Shown here: positions 16,750 to 27,886 of the stretch, one piece after another
Position numbering within the stretch: position 1 is the stretch's first letter
Layout of the letters: every line of letters begins with the position of its first letter
From: Brevibacterium yomogidense
GTDB lineage: Bacteria > Actinomycetota > Actinomycetes > Actinomycetales > Brevibacteriaceae
Direction: 5' to 3'
Assembly (NCBI RefSeq): GCF_900163715.1
Contig: NZ_FWFF01000014.1
Location: 142,154 to 206,153, forward strand
DNA: 64,000 bases
The notes under the pieces: generated by a model
Seen by the model: only the letters and a program-made list of their open reading frames with translations
Told to the model about the DNA's origin: nothing
The model's database searches: none
Made by a program: the position numbers and the translations under genes

Positions 16750-18927
16750 ATGACTGCGCAGCCACCCGACTCACGCCCCCAGGACGCTCCGCAGAGGCCC
16801 GTCCCGCGGGTGGGGCACCGTCCGGAGATCGTCCGCTCCGTCGCACCGTTCGACGTGGTGTCCGACTATCAGCCCTCCGGTGATCAGCCCGCTGCCATCG
16901 CGGACATGACGGAGAGGCTGGATCGGGGGGAGAAGGACGTCGTGCTGCTGGGTGCGACCGGCACGGGCAAGTCCGCGACGACCGCTTGGCTGATCGAGCG
17001 CATCCAGCGCCCCACGCTGATCATGGCCCACAACAAGACGCTCGCAGCGCAGCTCGCGAACGAGTTCCGCCAGCTGCTGCCGAACAACGCCGTCGAATAC
17101 TTCGTCTCCTACTACGACTACTACCAGCCGGAGGCGTACGTCCCGCAGACGGACACCTTCATCGAGAAGGACTCGTCGATCAACGACGAAGTGGAGCGGC
17201 TGCGGCACTCGGCCACCAACTCCCTGCTCACCCGGCGCGACGTGGTCGTCGTGTCGACCGTCAGCTGCATCTACGGCCTGGGCACCCCGGAGGAGTACGT
17301 CGACCGCATGGTGTCGCTGAAGATCGGCGATGAACTCGATCGTGACGAACTGCTGAAGCGGTTCGTCTCGATGCAGTACTCGCGCAACGACATGGCGTTC
17401 ACCCGGGGCACCTTCCGGGTGCGCGGCGACACGGTGGAGATCATCCCGCAGTACGAGGAGCTGGCGCTGCGCATCGAGTTCTTCGGCGATGAGATCGAGG
17501 CCCTCTACACCCTCCACCCGCTCACGGGCGAGATCGTGCGGCAGGAGGAGGTCGTCCACATCTTCCCGGCCAGCCACTACGTCGCCGGCGAAGAGCGGAT
17601 GGGCCGTGCCATCACGGACATCGAGCAGGAGCTCGCGGACCGCCTCCAGGAGCTGGAGGGGCAGAACAAGCTGATCGAGGCCCAGCGGCTGCAGATGCGC
17701 ACCACGTACGACCTCGAGATGATGCGGTCGATGGGCTTCACCTCCGGCATCGAGAACTACTCGCGGCACATCGACGGGCGCGCCGGCGGCACGGCGCCCA
17801 ACTGCCTGCTCGACTACTTCCCGGAGGACTTCCTCCTGGTGATCGACGAATCCCATGCGACGATCCCGCAGATCGGCGGGATGTACGAGGGGGACATGTC
17901 GCGCAAGCGCACCCTCGTGGACCACGGGTTCCGGCTGCCCAGTGCGATGGACAACCGGCCGCTGAAGTTCAACGAGTTCCTCGAGCGGATCGGCCAGACC
18001 GTGTACCTCTCCGCGACCCCCGGCCCCTTCGAGCTGGAGCGCGCGAACGGCTACGTCGAGCAGATCATCCGTCCGACCGGACTCATCGACCCGAAGGTGA
18101 CGGTGAAGCCCACCCGCGGGCAGATCGACGACCTGCTGGAGCAGATCCGGGTGCGCGTCGAGCGGAACGAGCGCGTGCTCGTCACGACTCTGACGAAGAA
18201 GATGGCTGAGGACCTCACGGACTACCTCCTCGAGCACGACGTGCGCGTCGAATACCTGCACTCCGATGTCGACACCCTCCGCAGGGTGGAGCTGCTCAGT
18301 GAGCTGCGGGCAGGCGACTTCGACGTGCTCGTCGGCATCAACCTCCTCCGCGAGGGCCTCGACCTCCCGGAGGTCTCCCTCGTGTCGATCCTGGACGCGG
18401 ACAAGGAGGGCTTCCTGCGGTCCGCGACCTCACTCATCCAGACGATCGGACGCGCCGCGCGCAACCTGCACGGCGAAGTCCACATGTACGCGGACACGAT
18501 CACACGGTCGATGCGGCAGGCGATCGATGAGACGGACCGACGGCGCGAGGTCCAGCGGAAGCACAACGAGGAGCACGGCATCGACCCGCAGCCGCTGGTG
18601 AAGAAGCTGTCCGACATCACGGAGCGCCTCCGCCGGGAGGACGCGGACACCCGCGAGATCCTCGCAGAATTCGACTACGGCAAGGGCAAGCGGGGCTTCA
18701 ACGCGACGATCACGGACGAGCAGCGCGCCGCCTTCGAACGCAGCAAGTCCGACGGAGCCCCGCTGGCGCCGCCCGCGGAGGATCTGGTCGAGCTCATCGC
18801 CTCGCTGACCGACCAGATGCACGCCGCGGCGGCGGACCTGCAGTTCGAGCTCGCGGCGCGGCTGCGCGACGAACTGGGCGACCTCAAACGCGAACTGCGG
18901 CAGATGAAGGAGGCGGGCCACGCGTGA
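16750..18927 (+). CDS. uvrB: UvrABC system protein B
   Basis: UvrB is the central helicase-like subunit of nucleotide excision repair: UvrA loads it on damage and it recruits UvrC. The 725-residue protein has Walker A GATGTGKS at 68-76, the damage-probing beta-hairpin region [15 protein letters not shown], the DESH box [11 protein letters not shown], helicase motif QTIGRAARN and a C-terminal UVR motif ([13 protein letters not shown]). About 30 residues precede the conserved core. uvrA and uvrC lie 4-7 kb downstream on the same strand. Confidence 0.97.
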   Translation: MTAQPPDSRPQDAPQRPVPRVGHRPEIVRSVAPFDVVSDYQPSGDQPAAIADMTERLDRGEKDVVLLGATGTGKSATTAWLIERIQRPTLIMAHNKTLAAQLANEFRQLLPNNAVEYFVSYYDYYQPEAYVPQTDTFIEKDSSINDEVERLRHSATNSLLTRRDVVVVSTVSCIYGLGTPEEYVDRMVSLKIGDELDRDELLKRFVSMQYSRNDMAFTRGTFRVRGDTVEIIPQYEELALRIEFFGDEIEALYTLHPLTGEIVRQEEVVHIFPASHYVAGEERMGRAITDIEQELADRLQELEGQNKLIEAQRLQMRTTYDLEMMRSMGFTSGIENYSRHIDGRAGGTAPNCLLDYFPEDFLLVIDESHATIPQIGGMYEGDMSRKRTLVDHGFRLPSAMDNRPLKFNEFLERIGQTVYLSATPGPFELERANGYVEQIIRPTGLIDPKVTVKPTRGQIDDLLEQIRVRVERNERVLVTTLTKKMAEDLTDYLLEHDVRVEYLHSDVDTLRRVELLSELRAGDFDVLVGINLLREGLDLPEVSLVSILDADKEGFLRSATSLIQTIGRAARNLHGEVHMYADTITRSMRQAIDETDRRREVQRKHNEEHGIDPQPLVKKLSDITERLRREDADTREILAEFDYGKGKRGFNATITDEQRAAFERSKSDGAPLAPPAEDLVELIASLTDQMHAAAADLQFELAARLRDELGDLKRELRQMKEAGHA

Positions 18928-18933
18928 GACGTG

Positions 18934-18939
18934 TACGAT
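18934..18939 (+). promoter_or_regulatory. -10 element of the terC transcript
   Basis: TACGAT lies 6 nt after the uvrB stop. Transcription from it would begin near 18946, just before the riboswitch P1 stem. Confidence 0.5.
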
Positions 18940-18944
18940 GAGGC

Positions 18945-19058
18945 GTCGTTGAAGGGGAGTATCCCTCGCTCATCCACGTTCGTCATCACGATCGCAGCAC
19001 GGCGCGATCCGGATGTGGAGCGGCCCGAACCGGGACCGTGGGAGAGACTTTCGACCGC
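18945..19058 (+). ncRNA. yybP-ykoY (manganese) riboswitch candidate
   Basis: The leader has the conserved pieces of this aptamer in order: GAAGGGGAGTA at 18951-18961 (5' side of P1 and loop L1), TCGTCATCACGA in the middle, and GGGAGAGACTTTCGAC at 19040-19055 (loop L3 and 3' side of P1). GTTGAAGG (18948-18955) pairs with CTTTCGAC (19048-19055) with two wobbles to form P1. The class senses Mn2+ and commonly controls TerC/Alx-type genes, which fits the gene below. No covariance-model score was computed. Confidence 0.75.
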
Positions 19059-19089
19059 ATGATGCGCACCACTCCTCTGAAAGGCCCCC

Positions 19090-20082
19090 ATGCAAGAGTT
19101 CTTCCAGGATCCCTATCACGTGTTCGAGGTCGTCTCGAGCGTCGTGCTCGTGCTGATCCTCGTCGCGGACCTCCTCCTCGTCGTCAAACGGCCGCACACG
19201 CCCTCCATGAAGGAGGCCTCTCTCTGGGTCGCCTTCTACGTGGCACTCGCGCTCGTCTTCGCCGGGATCCTCTTCGCGATGGGCGACGCGCAGCGCGGCG
19301 GTGAGTTCCTCGCCGGCTGGTTGACGGAGTACAGCCTCAGCATCGACAACCTGTTCGTCTTCGTCATCATCATGACCGGCTTCGCGGTGCCCAAGAAGTA
19401 CCAGCAGCAGGTGCTCATGGTGGGCATCATCCTGGCGCTGATCTTCCGCGGCATCTTCATCCTCGCCGGCGCCGCGATCATCGAGAGCTTCATCGAGGTC
19501 TTCTTCATCTTCGGCGTCTTCCTCCTGTGGACCGCGTGGAAGCAGGCCTTCAGCGGTGACGACGACGAAGACGCGGAGAACGGCTTCATCCGCTTCCTCC
19601 GCAAGCGCATCAACATCACCGACGATTACCACGACAACAAGCTGCGCGTGACGATCGACGGGAAGAAGTTCTGGACCCCGATGCTCATCGTGTTCGTCGC
19701 GATCGGCACGACCGACATCATGTTCGCGCTCGATTCGATCCCCGCGATCTTCGGCATCACCCAGGACACCTTCCTCGTGTTCACGGCGAACGTTTTCGCG
19801 CTCATGGGCCTGCGCCAGCTCTACTTCCTGCTGGGTGGTCTGCTCGACAAGCTGCCCTACCTCCACTACGGCATCGCCGCGATCCTCGCGTTCATCGGCG
19901 TGAAGCTGTTCCTCCACGCCCTCCACGAGACGGACTGGCTGCCGGACGCCTTCACGTCGCAGGTGCCCGTCATCAACACGTGGATGTCGCTGGGCTTCAT
20001 CGTCACAGCGATGCTGGTCGCCACGATCGCCAGCCTCATCGCGATGCGGCGCAACGAGGAGGCGTCCCTGCGCAGGGACTGA
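19090..20082 (+). CDS. TerC/Alx family integral membrane protein
   Basis: The 330-residue protein has about nine membrane helices and the TerC signature acids in SLSIDNLFVF and TTDIMFALDSIPA; an acidic cytoplasmic loop (GDDDEDAEN) sits mid-protein. Relatives such as Alx and MeeF/YkoY export manganese or help load exported metalloproteins, and an Mn2+ riboswitch in the leader supports a manganese role here. The ATG at 19090 has GAAAGG upstream. Tellurite resistance is only the historical label. Confidence 0.9.
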   Translation: MQEFFQDPYHVFEVVSSVVLVLILVADLLLVVKRPHTPSMKEASLWVAFYVALALVFAGILFAMGDAQRGGEFLAGWLTEYSLSIDNLFVFVIIMTGFAVPKKYQQQVLMVGIILALIFRGIFILAGAAIIESFIEVFFIFGVFLLWTAWKQAFSGDDDEDAENGFIRFLRKRINITDDYHDNKLRVTIDGKKFWTPMLIVFVAIGTTDIMFALDSIPAIFGITQDTFLVFTANVFALMGLRQLYFLLGGLLDKLPYLHYGIAAILAFIGVKLFLHALHETDWLPDAFTSQVPVINTWMSLGFIVTAMLVATIASLIAMRRNEEASLRRD

Positions 20083-20096
20083 CCTCCCCTCCCCAG

Positions 20097-20142
20097 ACGC
20101 CGAGGCGCCGGTCACCCTCGTGGGTGACCGGCGCCTCGGCGT
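20097..20142. terminator. Terminator between terC and the YciI gene
   Basis: A perfect 21-bp stem with a tcgt loop starts 14 nt after the terC stop and serves two convergent genes. Confidence 0.75.
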
Positions 20143-20166
20143 GCGTGCCCAGCGGCACGAGGAGCG

Positions 20167-20454
20167 TCAGGCCTCGAACGGCCCGAACACCGGCGTCCAC
20201 GACCGCACGAGCGTCTCCGCGATGACGCCCGCGTCGTGGTAGGGATCCTGCGCCAGCAGCTGACTGATCTGGTCCTTCGACTCGCCCCGCATGATCAGGA
20301 GGCCCCCGGGCGTGAGCTCGTCCTCGAGCGGACCGGAGGCGAGCAGGGTGCCCGCCTCCAGCTGCGCTGCCTGCCACTCGCGGTGTGCGGGACGGATGCT
20401 CATCCGGGTGTCCGTGTCAGGACCGTACGTGTAGGTGACGGCGAAGACTGCCAT
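20167..20454 (-). CDS. YciI family protein
   Basis: The 95-residue protein has the YciI-like ferredoxin fold pattern: MAVFAVTYTYGPD, the conserved His in RPAHREWQA, LASGPLED, LLIMRGESK and a closing VRSWTPVFGPFE. The family is implicated in small-molecule dehalogenation or lyase chemistry, but the substrate is unknown. The ATG at 20454 has AGGAG 5 nt upstream; longer in-frame readings enter the promoter of the divergent helicase gene. Confidence 0.85.
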   Translation of the reverse strand: MAVFAVTYTYGPDTDTRMSIRPAHREWQAAQLEAGTLLASGPLEDELTPGGLLIMRGESKDQISQLLAQDPYHDAGVIAETLVRSWTPVFGPFEA

Positions 20455-20558
20455 GGCTCTCCTGTGTGTCGAGGTGGGACTGGTGGGATACTCGTAGCGG
20501 TGCGTGTGAGCGCATCGTGATCCGAGACTAACCCCGAAGACCCTCCAGGAGCCCCTCC

Positions 20559-23069
20559 GTGTCCCGACTCCCGCACATACCCGACGACTTCGCGGACGCC
20601 GACACCGTGTGGGACATGTTCGAAGCCCATACGAAGGAGCAGGGCCTGACGCTGTACCCGGCGCAGGAGGAGGCGATCCTCTCCGTCCTGGCCGGCGAGA
20701 ACACGATCGTCGCCACACCGACCGGTTCGGGGAAGTCCATGGTCGCGCTCGCGGCGCTCTACTACGCGGTGTCCACCGGGCGCACCGCGTACTACACGGC
20801 TCCGCTCAAGGCACTGGTGAGCGAGAAGTTCTTCTCCCTCGTCGAGGCGCTGGGCCGGGAGAACGTCGGCATGGTGACGGGCGACAGCTCTGTGAACGCG
20901 GATGCCCCCGTCATCTGCGCGACGGCGGAGATCCTGGCCAACCACGCGCTGCGCGAAGGTGCCAATCTCGACGTCGCACTGGTCGTCATGGACGAGTTCC
21001 ACTACTTCGGCGACCCCCAGCGCGGGTGGGCGTGGCAGGTGCCGCTGCTCGAGATGCCGCAGTCGCAGTTCGTGCTCATGTCCGCGACGCTGGGCGACAC
21101 GACGGAGATCCAGCAGCGGCTCACCGACCTCACGGGCCGCGACACCGCGTACGTCGGTTCGGCGGAGCGCCCCGTCCCGCTCGAGTACGACTACTCCCGG
21201 ACGGCGCTGTTGGAGAAGCTCGCACAGCTCGTGGCCGAGGACCGCGCACCGGTCTATGTCGTGTCCTTCGTCCAGGCCCGCACGATCGAGCTCGCGCAGT
21301 CCATCGTCGCCGCCAATCTCACGACGCGCGCCCAGCGGGATCTGATCGCCGAGGAGGTCCGGGGCTTCCGCTTCGGCAAGGGCTTCGGAGTCACGCTGCG
21401 CCGCCTGGTGCTCGCCGGCGTCGGCGTGCACCACGCGGGCATGCTGCCGCGGTACCGCAGGCTGGTCGAGCACCTCACGCTCAAGGGACTGCTGAGCGTC
21501 GTCTGCGGGACGGACACCCTGGGAGTGGGCATCAACGTGCCGATCCGCACGGTGCTGCTCACCTCGCTCACGAAGTTCGACGGCCGCCGCGTGCGGCAGC
21601 TGCAGGTCCGGGAGTTCCAGCAGATCTCCGGGCGGGCGGGACGCGCGGGCTTCGACGCGGTCGGCTACGTCGTCGTCCAGGCGCCGGAGCACGAGATCGA
21701 GAACGCCATCGCGGTCGCCAAGGCCGGTGACGACCCGAAGAAGCGGAAGAAGCTCAAGCGCAAGCAGGCGCCGGAGGGCTTCGTCGGCTGGTCGGAGCAG
21801 ACGTTCGAGAACCTCATCCACGGCACGCCGGAGCAGCTGCGCTCGCACATGCGCATCACGCACTCGACGATCGTGAACCTGCTGGCGCGCCCGCGCGCCG
21901 GGATCGACACGATCAGGGACTTCCTCGAGCGCACGCACGAGACGCGGGATCGGAAGCTCGACCTCATGCTCCGCGCACTGCGGGTGGGGCGCAGCCTCAT
22001 CGCCGGAGGGGTCGTCGAGCGCGTCGACGGCGGCGAGGGACGGAGCGAGTACCGGTTGAGCGAAGACCTCGGTCCCGACTTCGCGCTGAATCAGCCGCTC
22101 AGTCCCTTCGCGCTGGCCGCTCTGGATCTCTTCGACTCGGAGTCCGAGACGTGGGCCATGGACGCGCTGAGCGTCATCGAGGCGACGACGCAGATCCAGC
22201 ACCACATCATCCGCGGGCAGCTGGACCGGGTGAAGGGCGACGAGCTCGCCGCACTCAAGGCGGACGGGGTCGAGTACACGGAGCGCATGGCCATCCTCGA
22301 TGAGCTCGACGTGCCGCGGCCCAACGGCGAGGTCCTCGAAGCGGCGTTCGAGTCCTACGCGGAGGCCGCGCCGTGGGTGCGGGAGATCGGCATCGAGCCG
22401 AAGGCGATCGTCGCCGACATGATCGAGCAGTCGATGAACTTCTCGCAGTTCGTCGCCTACTACGGGATCAGCCGGGTGGAGGGGGGTCTGCTCCGCTACC
22501 TCCTCGACGTGTGGCGGGCACTGGTGCAGACCGTCCCGGTCGACCGGCGGGGCGAGGAGCTGGACGCGATCATCGAATGGCTGGGTGATCTGGTCGTCCG
22601 GGTCGATTCCAGCCTCGTCGAGGAGTGGGCGAAGCTCACGGAACCGGGGGAGGAGCTCCCGGACGTCGCGCTGAATGCGCTGGAGAGGACATTCACCTCC
22701 GATACCCGCCGCTTCACCGCCGCGGTGCGCAACGCACTCTTCCACCGCGTCCTCCTGGCGGAGCGCGCGGCCTATCGGGAGCTCGGTGCGCTCGACGCCG
22801 AATCGGGGTGGGGCACCCGCGAGTGGGAGGACGCGATCGAATCCTTCTACGACGAGTACGGAGAGCTGGGGATCGACGCGAACGCACGGTCCGCCGCGAT
22901 GGTGAGGATCACGGAATCGGGACGCACCTGGTCCGTGCAGCAGACCCTCGCAGATCCGGACGGAGACCGCGATTGGGCGATCCGCGCGACCGTCGACCTC
23001 GACGCCAGCGACGAGGCGGGCGAGGCCGTGGTGCGGATCGACGGGGTGGGTCCGCTCACAGAGGCGTGA
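20559..23069 (+). CDS. DEAD/DEAH-box (Ski2-like) helicase with DUF3516-type C-terminus
   Basis: The N-terminal ~400 residues are an SF2 helicase core: motif I ATPTGSGKS at 52-60, motif II MDEFHYF, motif III MSATLG, HHAGMLP, and motif VI QISGRAGRAG. The other ~430 residues look like the actinobacterial DUF3516 region found with this core. Ski2-like proteins unwind RNA or DNA in turnover and repair; the exact role here is unknown. The GTG at 20559 has AGGAG 8 nt upstream. It sits between uvrB and uvrA, 31 nt before uvrA. Confidence 0.88.
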   Translation: MSRLPHIPDDFADADTVWDMFEAHTKEQGLTLYPAQEEAILSVLAGENTIVATPTGSGKSMVALAALYYAVSTGRTAYYTAPLKALVSEKFFSLVEALGRENVGMVTGDSSVNADAPVICATAEILANHALREGANLDVALVVMDEFHYFGDPQRGWAWQVPLLEMPQSQFVLMSATLGDTTEIQQRLTDLTGRDTAYVGSAERPVPLEYDYSRTALLEKLAQLVAEDRAPVYVVSFVQARTIELAQSIVAANLTTRAQRDLIAEEVRGFRFGKGFGVTLRRLVLAGVGVHHAGMLPRYRRLVEHLTLKGLLSVVCGTDTLGVGINVPIRTVLLTSLTKFDGRRVRQLQVREFQQISGRAGRAGFDAVGYVVVQAPEHEIENAIAVAKAGDDPKKRKKLKRKQAPEGFVGWSEQTFENLIHGTPEQLRSHMRITHSTIVNLLARPRAGIDTIRDFLERTHETRDRKLDLMLRALRVGRSLIAGGVVERVDGGEGRSEYRLSEDLGPDFALNQPLSPFALAALDLFDSESETWAMDALSVIEATTQIQHHIIRGQLDRVKGDELAALKADGVEYTERMAILDELDVPRPNGEVLEAAFESYAEAAPWVREIGIEPKAIVADMIEQSMNFSQFVAYYGISRVEGGLLRYLLDVWRALVQTVPVDRRGEELDAIIEWLGDLVVRVDSSLVEEWAKLTEPGEELPDVALNALERTFTSDTRRFTAAVRNALFHRVLLAERAAYRELGALDAESGWGTREWEDAIESFYDEYGELGIDANARSAAMVRITESGRTWSVQQTLADPDGDRDWAIRATVDLDASDEAGEAVVRIDGVGPLTEA

Positions 23070-23088
23070 GCGTGTCCGTCCCGGTGAC

Positions 23089-23094
23089 TAGAGT
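23089..23094 (+). promoter_or_regulatory. -10 element of uvrA (leaderless)
   Basis: TAGAGT lies 6 nt before the uvrA GTG in a 31-bp spacer without a ribosome site. Confidence 0.5.
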
Positions 23095-23100
23095 GGGGGC

Positions 23101-26019
23101 GTGACTCCGCAGAACTCCGTGAAGAAGACCACCGTGGCCCCGGCGCACACGTCGTCCCTCGACGACGATGCCCCGGTCATCCGCGTCGAGGGCGCTCGTG
23201 CCCACAACCTCAAGGACGCGTCGGTCACCATCCCGCGCGACTCGATGGTGGTGTTCACCGGGCTGAGCGGTTCCGGCAAGTCGTCCCTGGCGTTCGACAC
23301 GATCTTCGCGGAGGGCCAGCGCAGGTACGTCGAATCCCTGTCCGCCTACGCGCGGCAGTTCCTGGGGCAGGTCGACAAGCCGGACGTCGACTTCATCGAG
23401 GGGCTGTCCCCGGCGGTCTCGATCGATCAGAAGTCGACATCGAAGAATCCGCGCTCGACCGTCGGCACGATCACGGAGGTCCATGACTTCCTCCGTCTCC
23501 TCTGGGCGCGCATCGGCGTCCCGCACTGCCCGACCTGCGGGGAGGTGATCGAGAAGCAGAGCCCCCAGCAGATCGTCGACCGCCTCCTCGAACTGCCCGA
23601 GCGCACCAAGCTGGTGGTGCTCGCACCGCTCGTCCGCGACCGGAAGGGCGAGTTCAAGGACCTCTTCCCGAAGCTCCTGGCCCAGGGGTACTCGCGGGCG
23701 ATGGTCGACGGGGAGCAGATCCGCCTGGACGACCCGCCGGAGCTGAAGAAGCAGTACAAGCACTCGATCTCCGTGATCGTCGACCGCATCGTCGTCCGCG
23801 ATGGCATCCGGCAGCGGCTGGCCGACTCCGTGGAGACGGGCCTGGCCCTCTCGGAGGGTCGGATCGACGTCGACCTCGTCGACGAAGGCACAGTGCGCAC
23901 CTATTCGGAGAACCTCCGGTGCCCCAACGACCACCCCCTGGTCCTCGACGAGATCGAACCGCGCACCTTCTCGTTCAACTCTCCGTTCGGCGCCTGCCCG
24001 GCATGCGACGGGATCGGCACCAAGCTGAGCGTCGACGAATCGCTCGTCATCCCGGACGAGGACCTCTCGCTCACAGAGGGCGCGATCGCCCCGTGGGCCA
24101 CCGGCAAGACGACGGCGCAGTACTTCCTGCGGATCGTCAAGGGGCTCGGCGATGAGCTGGGCTTCGACATGACGACTCCCTGGAAGGACCTGCCCTCATC
24201 CGCCCGCACCGCTCTGCTCGAGGGGAAGGACTACAAGGTCCAGGTCCGGTACCGGAACCGGTTCGGCCGGGAGCGCAAGTACTCGACGGGCTTCGAGGGC
24301 GTCTTCCAGTACATCCTCCGCAAGCACGAGGAGACGGAATCGGATGCCTCGCGCGAACGCTATGAGGCGTACATGCGGGAGATCCCGTGCGCCGTGTGCG
24401 CAGGCGCGCGGCTGCGGCCGGAGGTGCTCGCGGTGACGGTGGGCGACCGCTCGATCGCACAGGTCTCCGCCCTGCCCATCGATGAGGCGGCCGTGTTCCT
24501 CGACGGGCTCACCCTGTCGGAGCGCGACGCCGCGATCGCGGCGCAGGTCATGAAGGAGATCAGTGCTCGCCTCCGGTTCCTGCTCGATGTGGGCCTGGAC
24601 TACCTGAGCCTCGACCGGACCGCCGGCACCCTGTCCGGCGGCGAAGCGCAGCGGATCCGGCTCGCGACGCAGATCGGATCGGGGCTCGTGGGGGTCCTCT
24701 ACGTCCTCGACGAACCCAGCATCGGTCTGCACCAGAGGGACAACCGTCGCCTCATCGGGACGCTCGCGAAGCTGCGCGACCTCGGGAACACCCTCATCGT
24801 CGTCGAGCACGACGAGGAGACGATCGAATCCGCGGACTGGATGGTCGACATCGGTCCGCGCGCCGGTGAGCACGGCGGCGAGATCGTGTACTCGGGACCG
24901 GTCGCGGGCATCGTCGACGCGCCGCGGTCCATCACCGGCGACTACCTCTCCGGCCGCTCATTCATCCCGCTTCCGGCGGCGCGGCGCCCCGTGGACCCGG
25001 ATCGTGTCGTCACCGTGGAACGGGCCCGGGAGAACAACCTCAAGGACGTGACGGTCGACTTCCCGCTGGGCGTATTCACCGCCATCACCGGCGTGTCCGG
25101 ATCGGGCAAGTCCACCCTGGTCAACGACATCCTCTACACGGAGCTCGCGAACAGGCTCAACAAGGCTCGCCGGGTGCCCGGTCGACACAAGCGGATCACG
25201 GGTCTGGAGAACCTGGACAAGGTCATCCACGTCGACCAGTCGCCGATCGGACGCACACCGCGGTCCAACCCCGCCACCTACACCGGGGTGTTCGACCATG
25301 TCCGCAGGCTCTTCTCCGAGACAGAGGTCTCCCGTGTCCGCGGCTACCAGCCGGGCCGGTTCTCCTTCAACGTGAAGGGCGGCCGCTGCGAGAACTGCAA
25401 GGGCGACGGCACGATCAAGATCGAGATGAACTTCCTGCCGGACGTCTACGTCCCGTGCGAGGTCTGCGAAGGGGCCCGCTACAACCGGGAGACCCTCGAA
25501 GCCACGTTCAAGGGCAGGTCGATCGCAGAGGTCCTCGACATGCCGATCGACGAGGCCGCGGAGTTCTTCGAGGCGGTTCCGGCGATCTCCCGCCATCTGC
25601 GGACCCTCGTGGAGGTGGGGCTCGGCTACGTGCGCCTCGGACAGCCGGCGACGACGCTGTCCGGCGGTGAGGCGCAGCGCGTCAAGCTGGCCTCCGAACT
25701 GCAGAAGCGCACCCGCGGGCGCACCGTCTACGTCCTCGACGAGCCGACGACCGGCCTCCACTTCGAGGACATCTCCCGGCTGCTGGCCGTGCTCCAGGGT
25801 CTCGTGGACAAGGGCAACACGGTCCTCGTCATCGAGCACAACCTCGACGTCATCGGATCGGCGGACCATGTCATCGACATGGGTCCGGAGGGCGGCCGCG
25901 GCGGCGGCAGCGTGGTCGCTGAGGGCACGCCGGAGCAGGTCGCGCAGCAGGCGGACAGCCACACGGGCCAGTACATCGCGGAGCTGCTGCGCAGGAGGAG
26001 CGTCGGTGGACCCCAGTGA
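23101..26019 (+). CDS. uvrA: UvrABC system protein A
   Basis: UvrA is the dimeric ABC-type ATPase that finds bulky DNA lesions and loads UvrB. The 972-residue protein has two ATPase modules: Walker [10 protein letters not shown] at 54-62 with signature [12 protein letters not shown], and Walker [10 protein letters not shown] at 664-672 with [12 protein letters not shown]. Zinc-finger cysteines are in [28 protein letters not shown] and CEVCEGA. The protein is slightly longer than E. coli UvrA at its N-terminus. uvrC overlaps its end by 14 nt, so they are probably one operon. Confidence 0.97.
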   Translation: MTPQNSVKKTTVAPAHTSSLDDDAPVIRVEGARAHNLKDASVTIPRDSMVVFTGLSGSGKSSLAFDTIFAEGQRRYVESLSAYARQFLGQVDKPDVDFIEGLSPAVSIDQKSTSKNPRSTVGTITEVHDFLRLLWARIGVPHCPTCGEVIEKQSPQQIVDRLLELPERTKLVVLAPLVRDRKGEFKDLFPKLLAQGYSRAMVDGEQIRLDDPPELKKQYKHSISVIVDRIVVRDGIRQRLADSVETGLALSEGRIDVDLVDEGTVRTYSENLRCPNDHPLVLDEIEPRTFSFNSPFGACPACDGIGTKLSVDESLVIPDEDLSLTEGAIAPWATGKTTAQYFLRIVKGLGDELGFDMTTPWKDLPSSARTALLEGKDYKVQVRYRNRFGRERKYSTGFEGVFQYILRKHEETESDASRERYEAYMREIPCAVCAGARLRPEVLAVTVGDRSIAQVSALPIDEAAVFLDGLTLSERDAAIAAQVMKEISARLRFLLDVGLDYLSLDRTAGTLSGGEAQRIRLATQIGSGLVGVLYVLDEPSIGLHQRDNRRLIGTLAKLRDLGNTLIVVEHDEETIESADWMVDIGPRAGEHGGEIVYSGPVAGIVDAPRSITGDYLSGRSFIPLPAARRPVDPDRVVTVERARENNLKDVTVDFPLGVFTAITGVSGSGKSTLVNDILYTELANRLNKARRVPGRHKRITGLENLDKVIHVDQSPIGRTPRSNPATYTGVFDHVRRLFSETEVSRVRGYQPGRFSFNVKGGRCENCKGDGTIKIEMNFLPDVYVPCEVCEGARYNRETLEATFKGRSIAEVLDMPIDEAAEFFEAVPAISRHLRTLVEVGLGYVRLGQPATTLSGGEAQRVKLASELQKRTRGRTVYVLDEPTTGLHFEDISRLLAVLQGLVDKGNTVLVIEHNLDVIGSADHVIDMGPEGGRGGGSVVAEGTPEQVAQQADSHTGQYIAELLRRRSVGGPQ

Positions 26020-27886
26020 GTACCGGCCCGCGTCGGGGGAGATCCCGACACAGGCGGGGGTCTACCGCTTCCGCGACGAGGACCGACGGGTCCTCTACGT
26101 CGGGAAGGCGAAGAACCTCCGGCAGCGCCTGAACTCGTACTTCGCGGATCCGGCCGGACTGCACCCGCGCACGTTCCGCATGGTCCATTCCGCGTCGTCG
26201 GTCGAATGGACGGTCGTCACGACGGAGGTCGAGGCCCTCCAGCTCGAATGGACGTGGATCCGCGAGTTCTCCCCGCGGTTCAACGTCATGTTCCGCGACG
26301 ACAAGTCGTACCCCTATCTGGCGATCACGACCCAGGACCGTGTCCCGCGGGTCTACGTGACACGGGGAAAACGCAGGAAGGGCGTCACCTACTTCGGCCC
26401 CTTCGGCCAGGCCTGGGCGATCCGCGAATCCCTCGATCAGCTGCTGCGCGTGTTCCCGGTCCGCACGTGCACCTCGGGCGTCTTCAAGCGCGCGGAGCGC
26501 AGCGGCAGGCCCTGCCTGCTGGGCTACATCGGGAAGTGCTCGGCCCCCTGCGTCGGCCGGGTGAGCGAAGACGAGCACCGCGACCTGATCCGCGGGATCA
26601 CCGACTTCATGTCCGGTTCGACGGGCACGATGATCTCGTCCCGGAAGAAGGAGATGGCGGCTGCGGCCGCGGACCTCGACTACGAGCAGGCGGCACGGCT
26701 GCGGGACCAGATCCAGGCGCTGGAGACGGTGCTGGCGAAGAACGCCGTCGTCCTGTCCATGAATGTGGACTGCGACATCTTCGCCCTCCATCTGGACGAG
26801 CTCGAAGCGGCCGTCCAGGTGTTCCACGTGCGCGGCGGCCGGATCCGCGGTGAGCGCGGCTGGATCGTCGAACGCCTCGAGGGCACGACCCGCGGGGAAC
26901 TCACCTCCGACTACCTCCGCCAGGCCTACGGCGAGGTCGACCCCCAGGCGGTTCCCCCCGAAGTGCTCGTCGACGTCGGTCCCGACGATCAGGCCGCGAT
27001 GGAGGAGTGGCTGCGCGAACGGCGCGGCGGCGGTCGCGTGACGCTGCGGGTCCCGGAGCGGGGAGAGAAGAAGGCGCTGCTCGACACGGTCAGGCAGAAC
27101 GCCGAGCAGTCGCTGGTGCTGCACCGCACCCGGAGGGCGTCGGACCTCACGACCCGCAGCGAGGCGCTGCGGGAGATCCACGACGTGCTCGGCCTCGACG
27201 AACCGCCGCTGCGGATCGAGTGCATCGACAACTCCCACACGCAGGGACAGGACGTCGTCGGCTCCCTGATCGTCTTCGAGGACGGCCTGCCGAAGAAGCG
27301 CGACTACCGGCACTTCTCCGTGCGCGGCGAGGCCGCTCGCGATGACACCTCTGCGATGTACGACGTCGTGTCCCGTCGCTTCTCCCGGTATCTCGAGAGT
27401 CTGGCCTCCGACGAACCGGATGAGCGCTTCGGATACCGTCCGTCCCTGCTGCTGGTCGATGGAGGACCGCCCCAGGTGTCCGCGGCCCGCAGGGCGCTGG
27501 ACGATCTGGGACTCGCGGGCATCGCGGTGGCGGGCCTCGCGAAGAGGCTCGAGGAGGTGTGGCTGCCGGGCGATGACTACCCGACTGTGTTCGCCCGCAG
27601 CTCGGAGGGGCTCTACCTGCTGCAGCGGATCCGCGACGAGGCGCATCGCTTCGCGATCTCCTACCATCGGAAGAAGCGCGCCGCGACGGCGAAGGCCTCT
27701 GCACTCGACGCGATCCCCGGGCTGGGGCCCGCGCGGCGGAAGGCCCTGCTCAAGCAGTTCGGGTCCGTCGCACGGATCCGCAAGGCCTCGGTCGAGGACC
27801 TCCAGGAGGCGGACGGCGTCGGCGCAGCTCTGGCGGCTACGATTCACGAAGGACTGAAGGAAGGGGCTGCACAGGATGACAGCTGA
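26006..27886 (+). CDS. uvrC: UvrABC system protein C
   Basis: UvrC makes both incisions flanking a lesion. The 626-residue protein has the GIY-YIG nuclease ([20 protein letters not shown]) near residues 15-35, the UVR motif [13 protein letters not shown] that binds UvrB, the RNase H-like nuclease ([20 protein letters not shown]) and a C-terminal helix-hairpin-helix ([13 protein letters not shown]). Start GTG 26006 is preceded by AGGAGGAG at 25993-26000 inside uvrA. Its stop overlaps rapZ by 11 nt. Confidence 0.96.
   Translation: MDPSEYRPASGEIPTQAGVYRFRDEDRRVLYVGKAKNLRQRLNSYFADPAGLHPRTFRMVHSASSVEWTVVTTEVEALQLEWTWIREFSPRFNVMFRDDKSYPYLAITTQDRVPRVYVTRGKRRKGVTYFGPFGQAWAIRESLDQLLRVFPVRTCTSGVFKRAERSGRPCLLGYIGKCSAPCVGRVSEDEHRDLIRGITDFMSGSTGTMISSRKKEMAAAAADLDYEQAARLRDQIQALETVLAKNAVVLSMNVDCDIFALHLDELEAAVQVFHVRGGRIRGERGWIVERLEGTTRGELTSDYLRQAYGEVDPQAVPPEVLVDVGPDDQAAMEEWLRERRGGGRVTLRVPERGEKKALLDTVRQNAEQSLVLHRTRRASDLTTRSEALREIHDVLGLDEPPLRIECIDNSHTQGQDVVGSLIVFEDGLPKKRDYRHFSVRGEAARDDTSAMYDVVSRRFSRYLESLASDEPDERFGYRPSLLLVDGGPPQVSAARRALDDLGLAGIAVAGLAKRLEEVWLPGDDYPTVFARSSEGLYLLQRIRDEAHRFAISYHRKKRAATAKASALDAIPGLGPARRKALLKQFGSVARIRKASVEDLQEADGVGAALAATIHEGLKEGAAQDDS

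Noticed and set aside
19090..20082. Tellurite resistance determinant
   Set aside because: The TerC name is historical; no other ter genes are nearby and the riboswitch argues for manganese.
20400..22745. A 781-codon ORF antisense to the helicase gene
   Set aside because: Shadow frame; the plus strand carries all SF2 helicase motifs in order.
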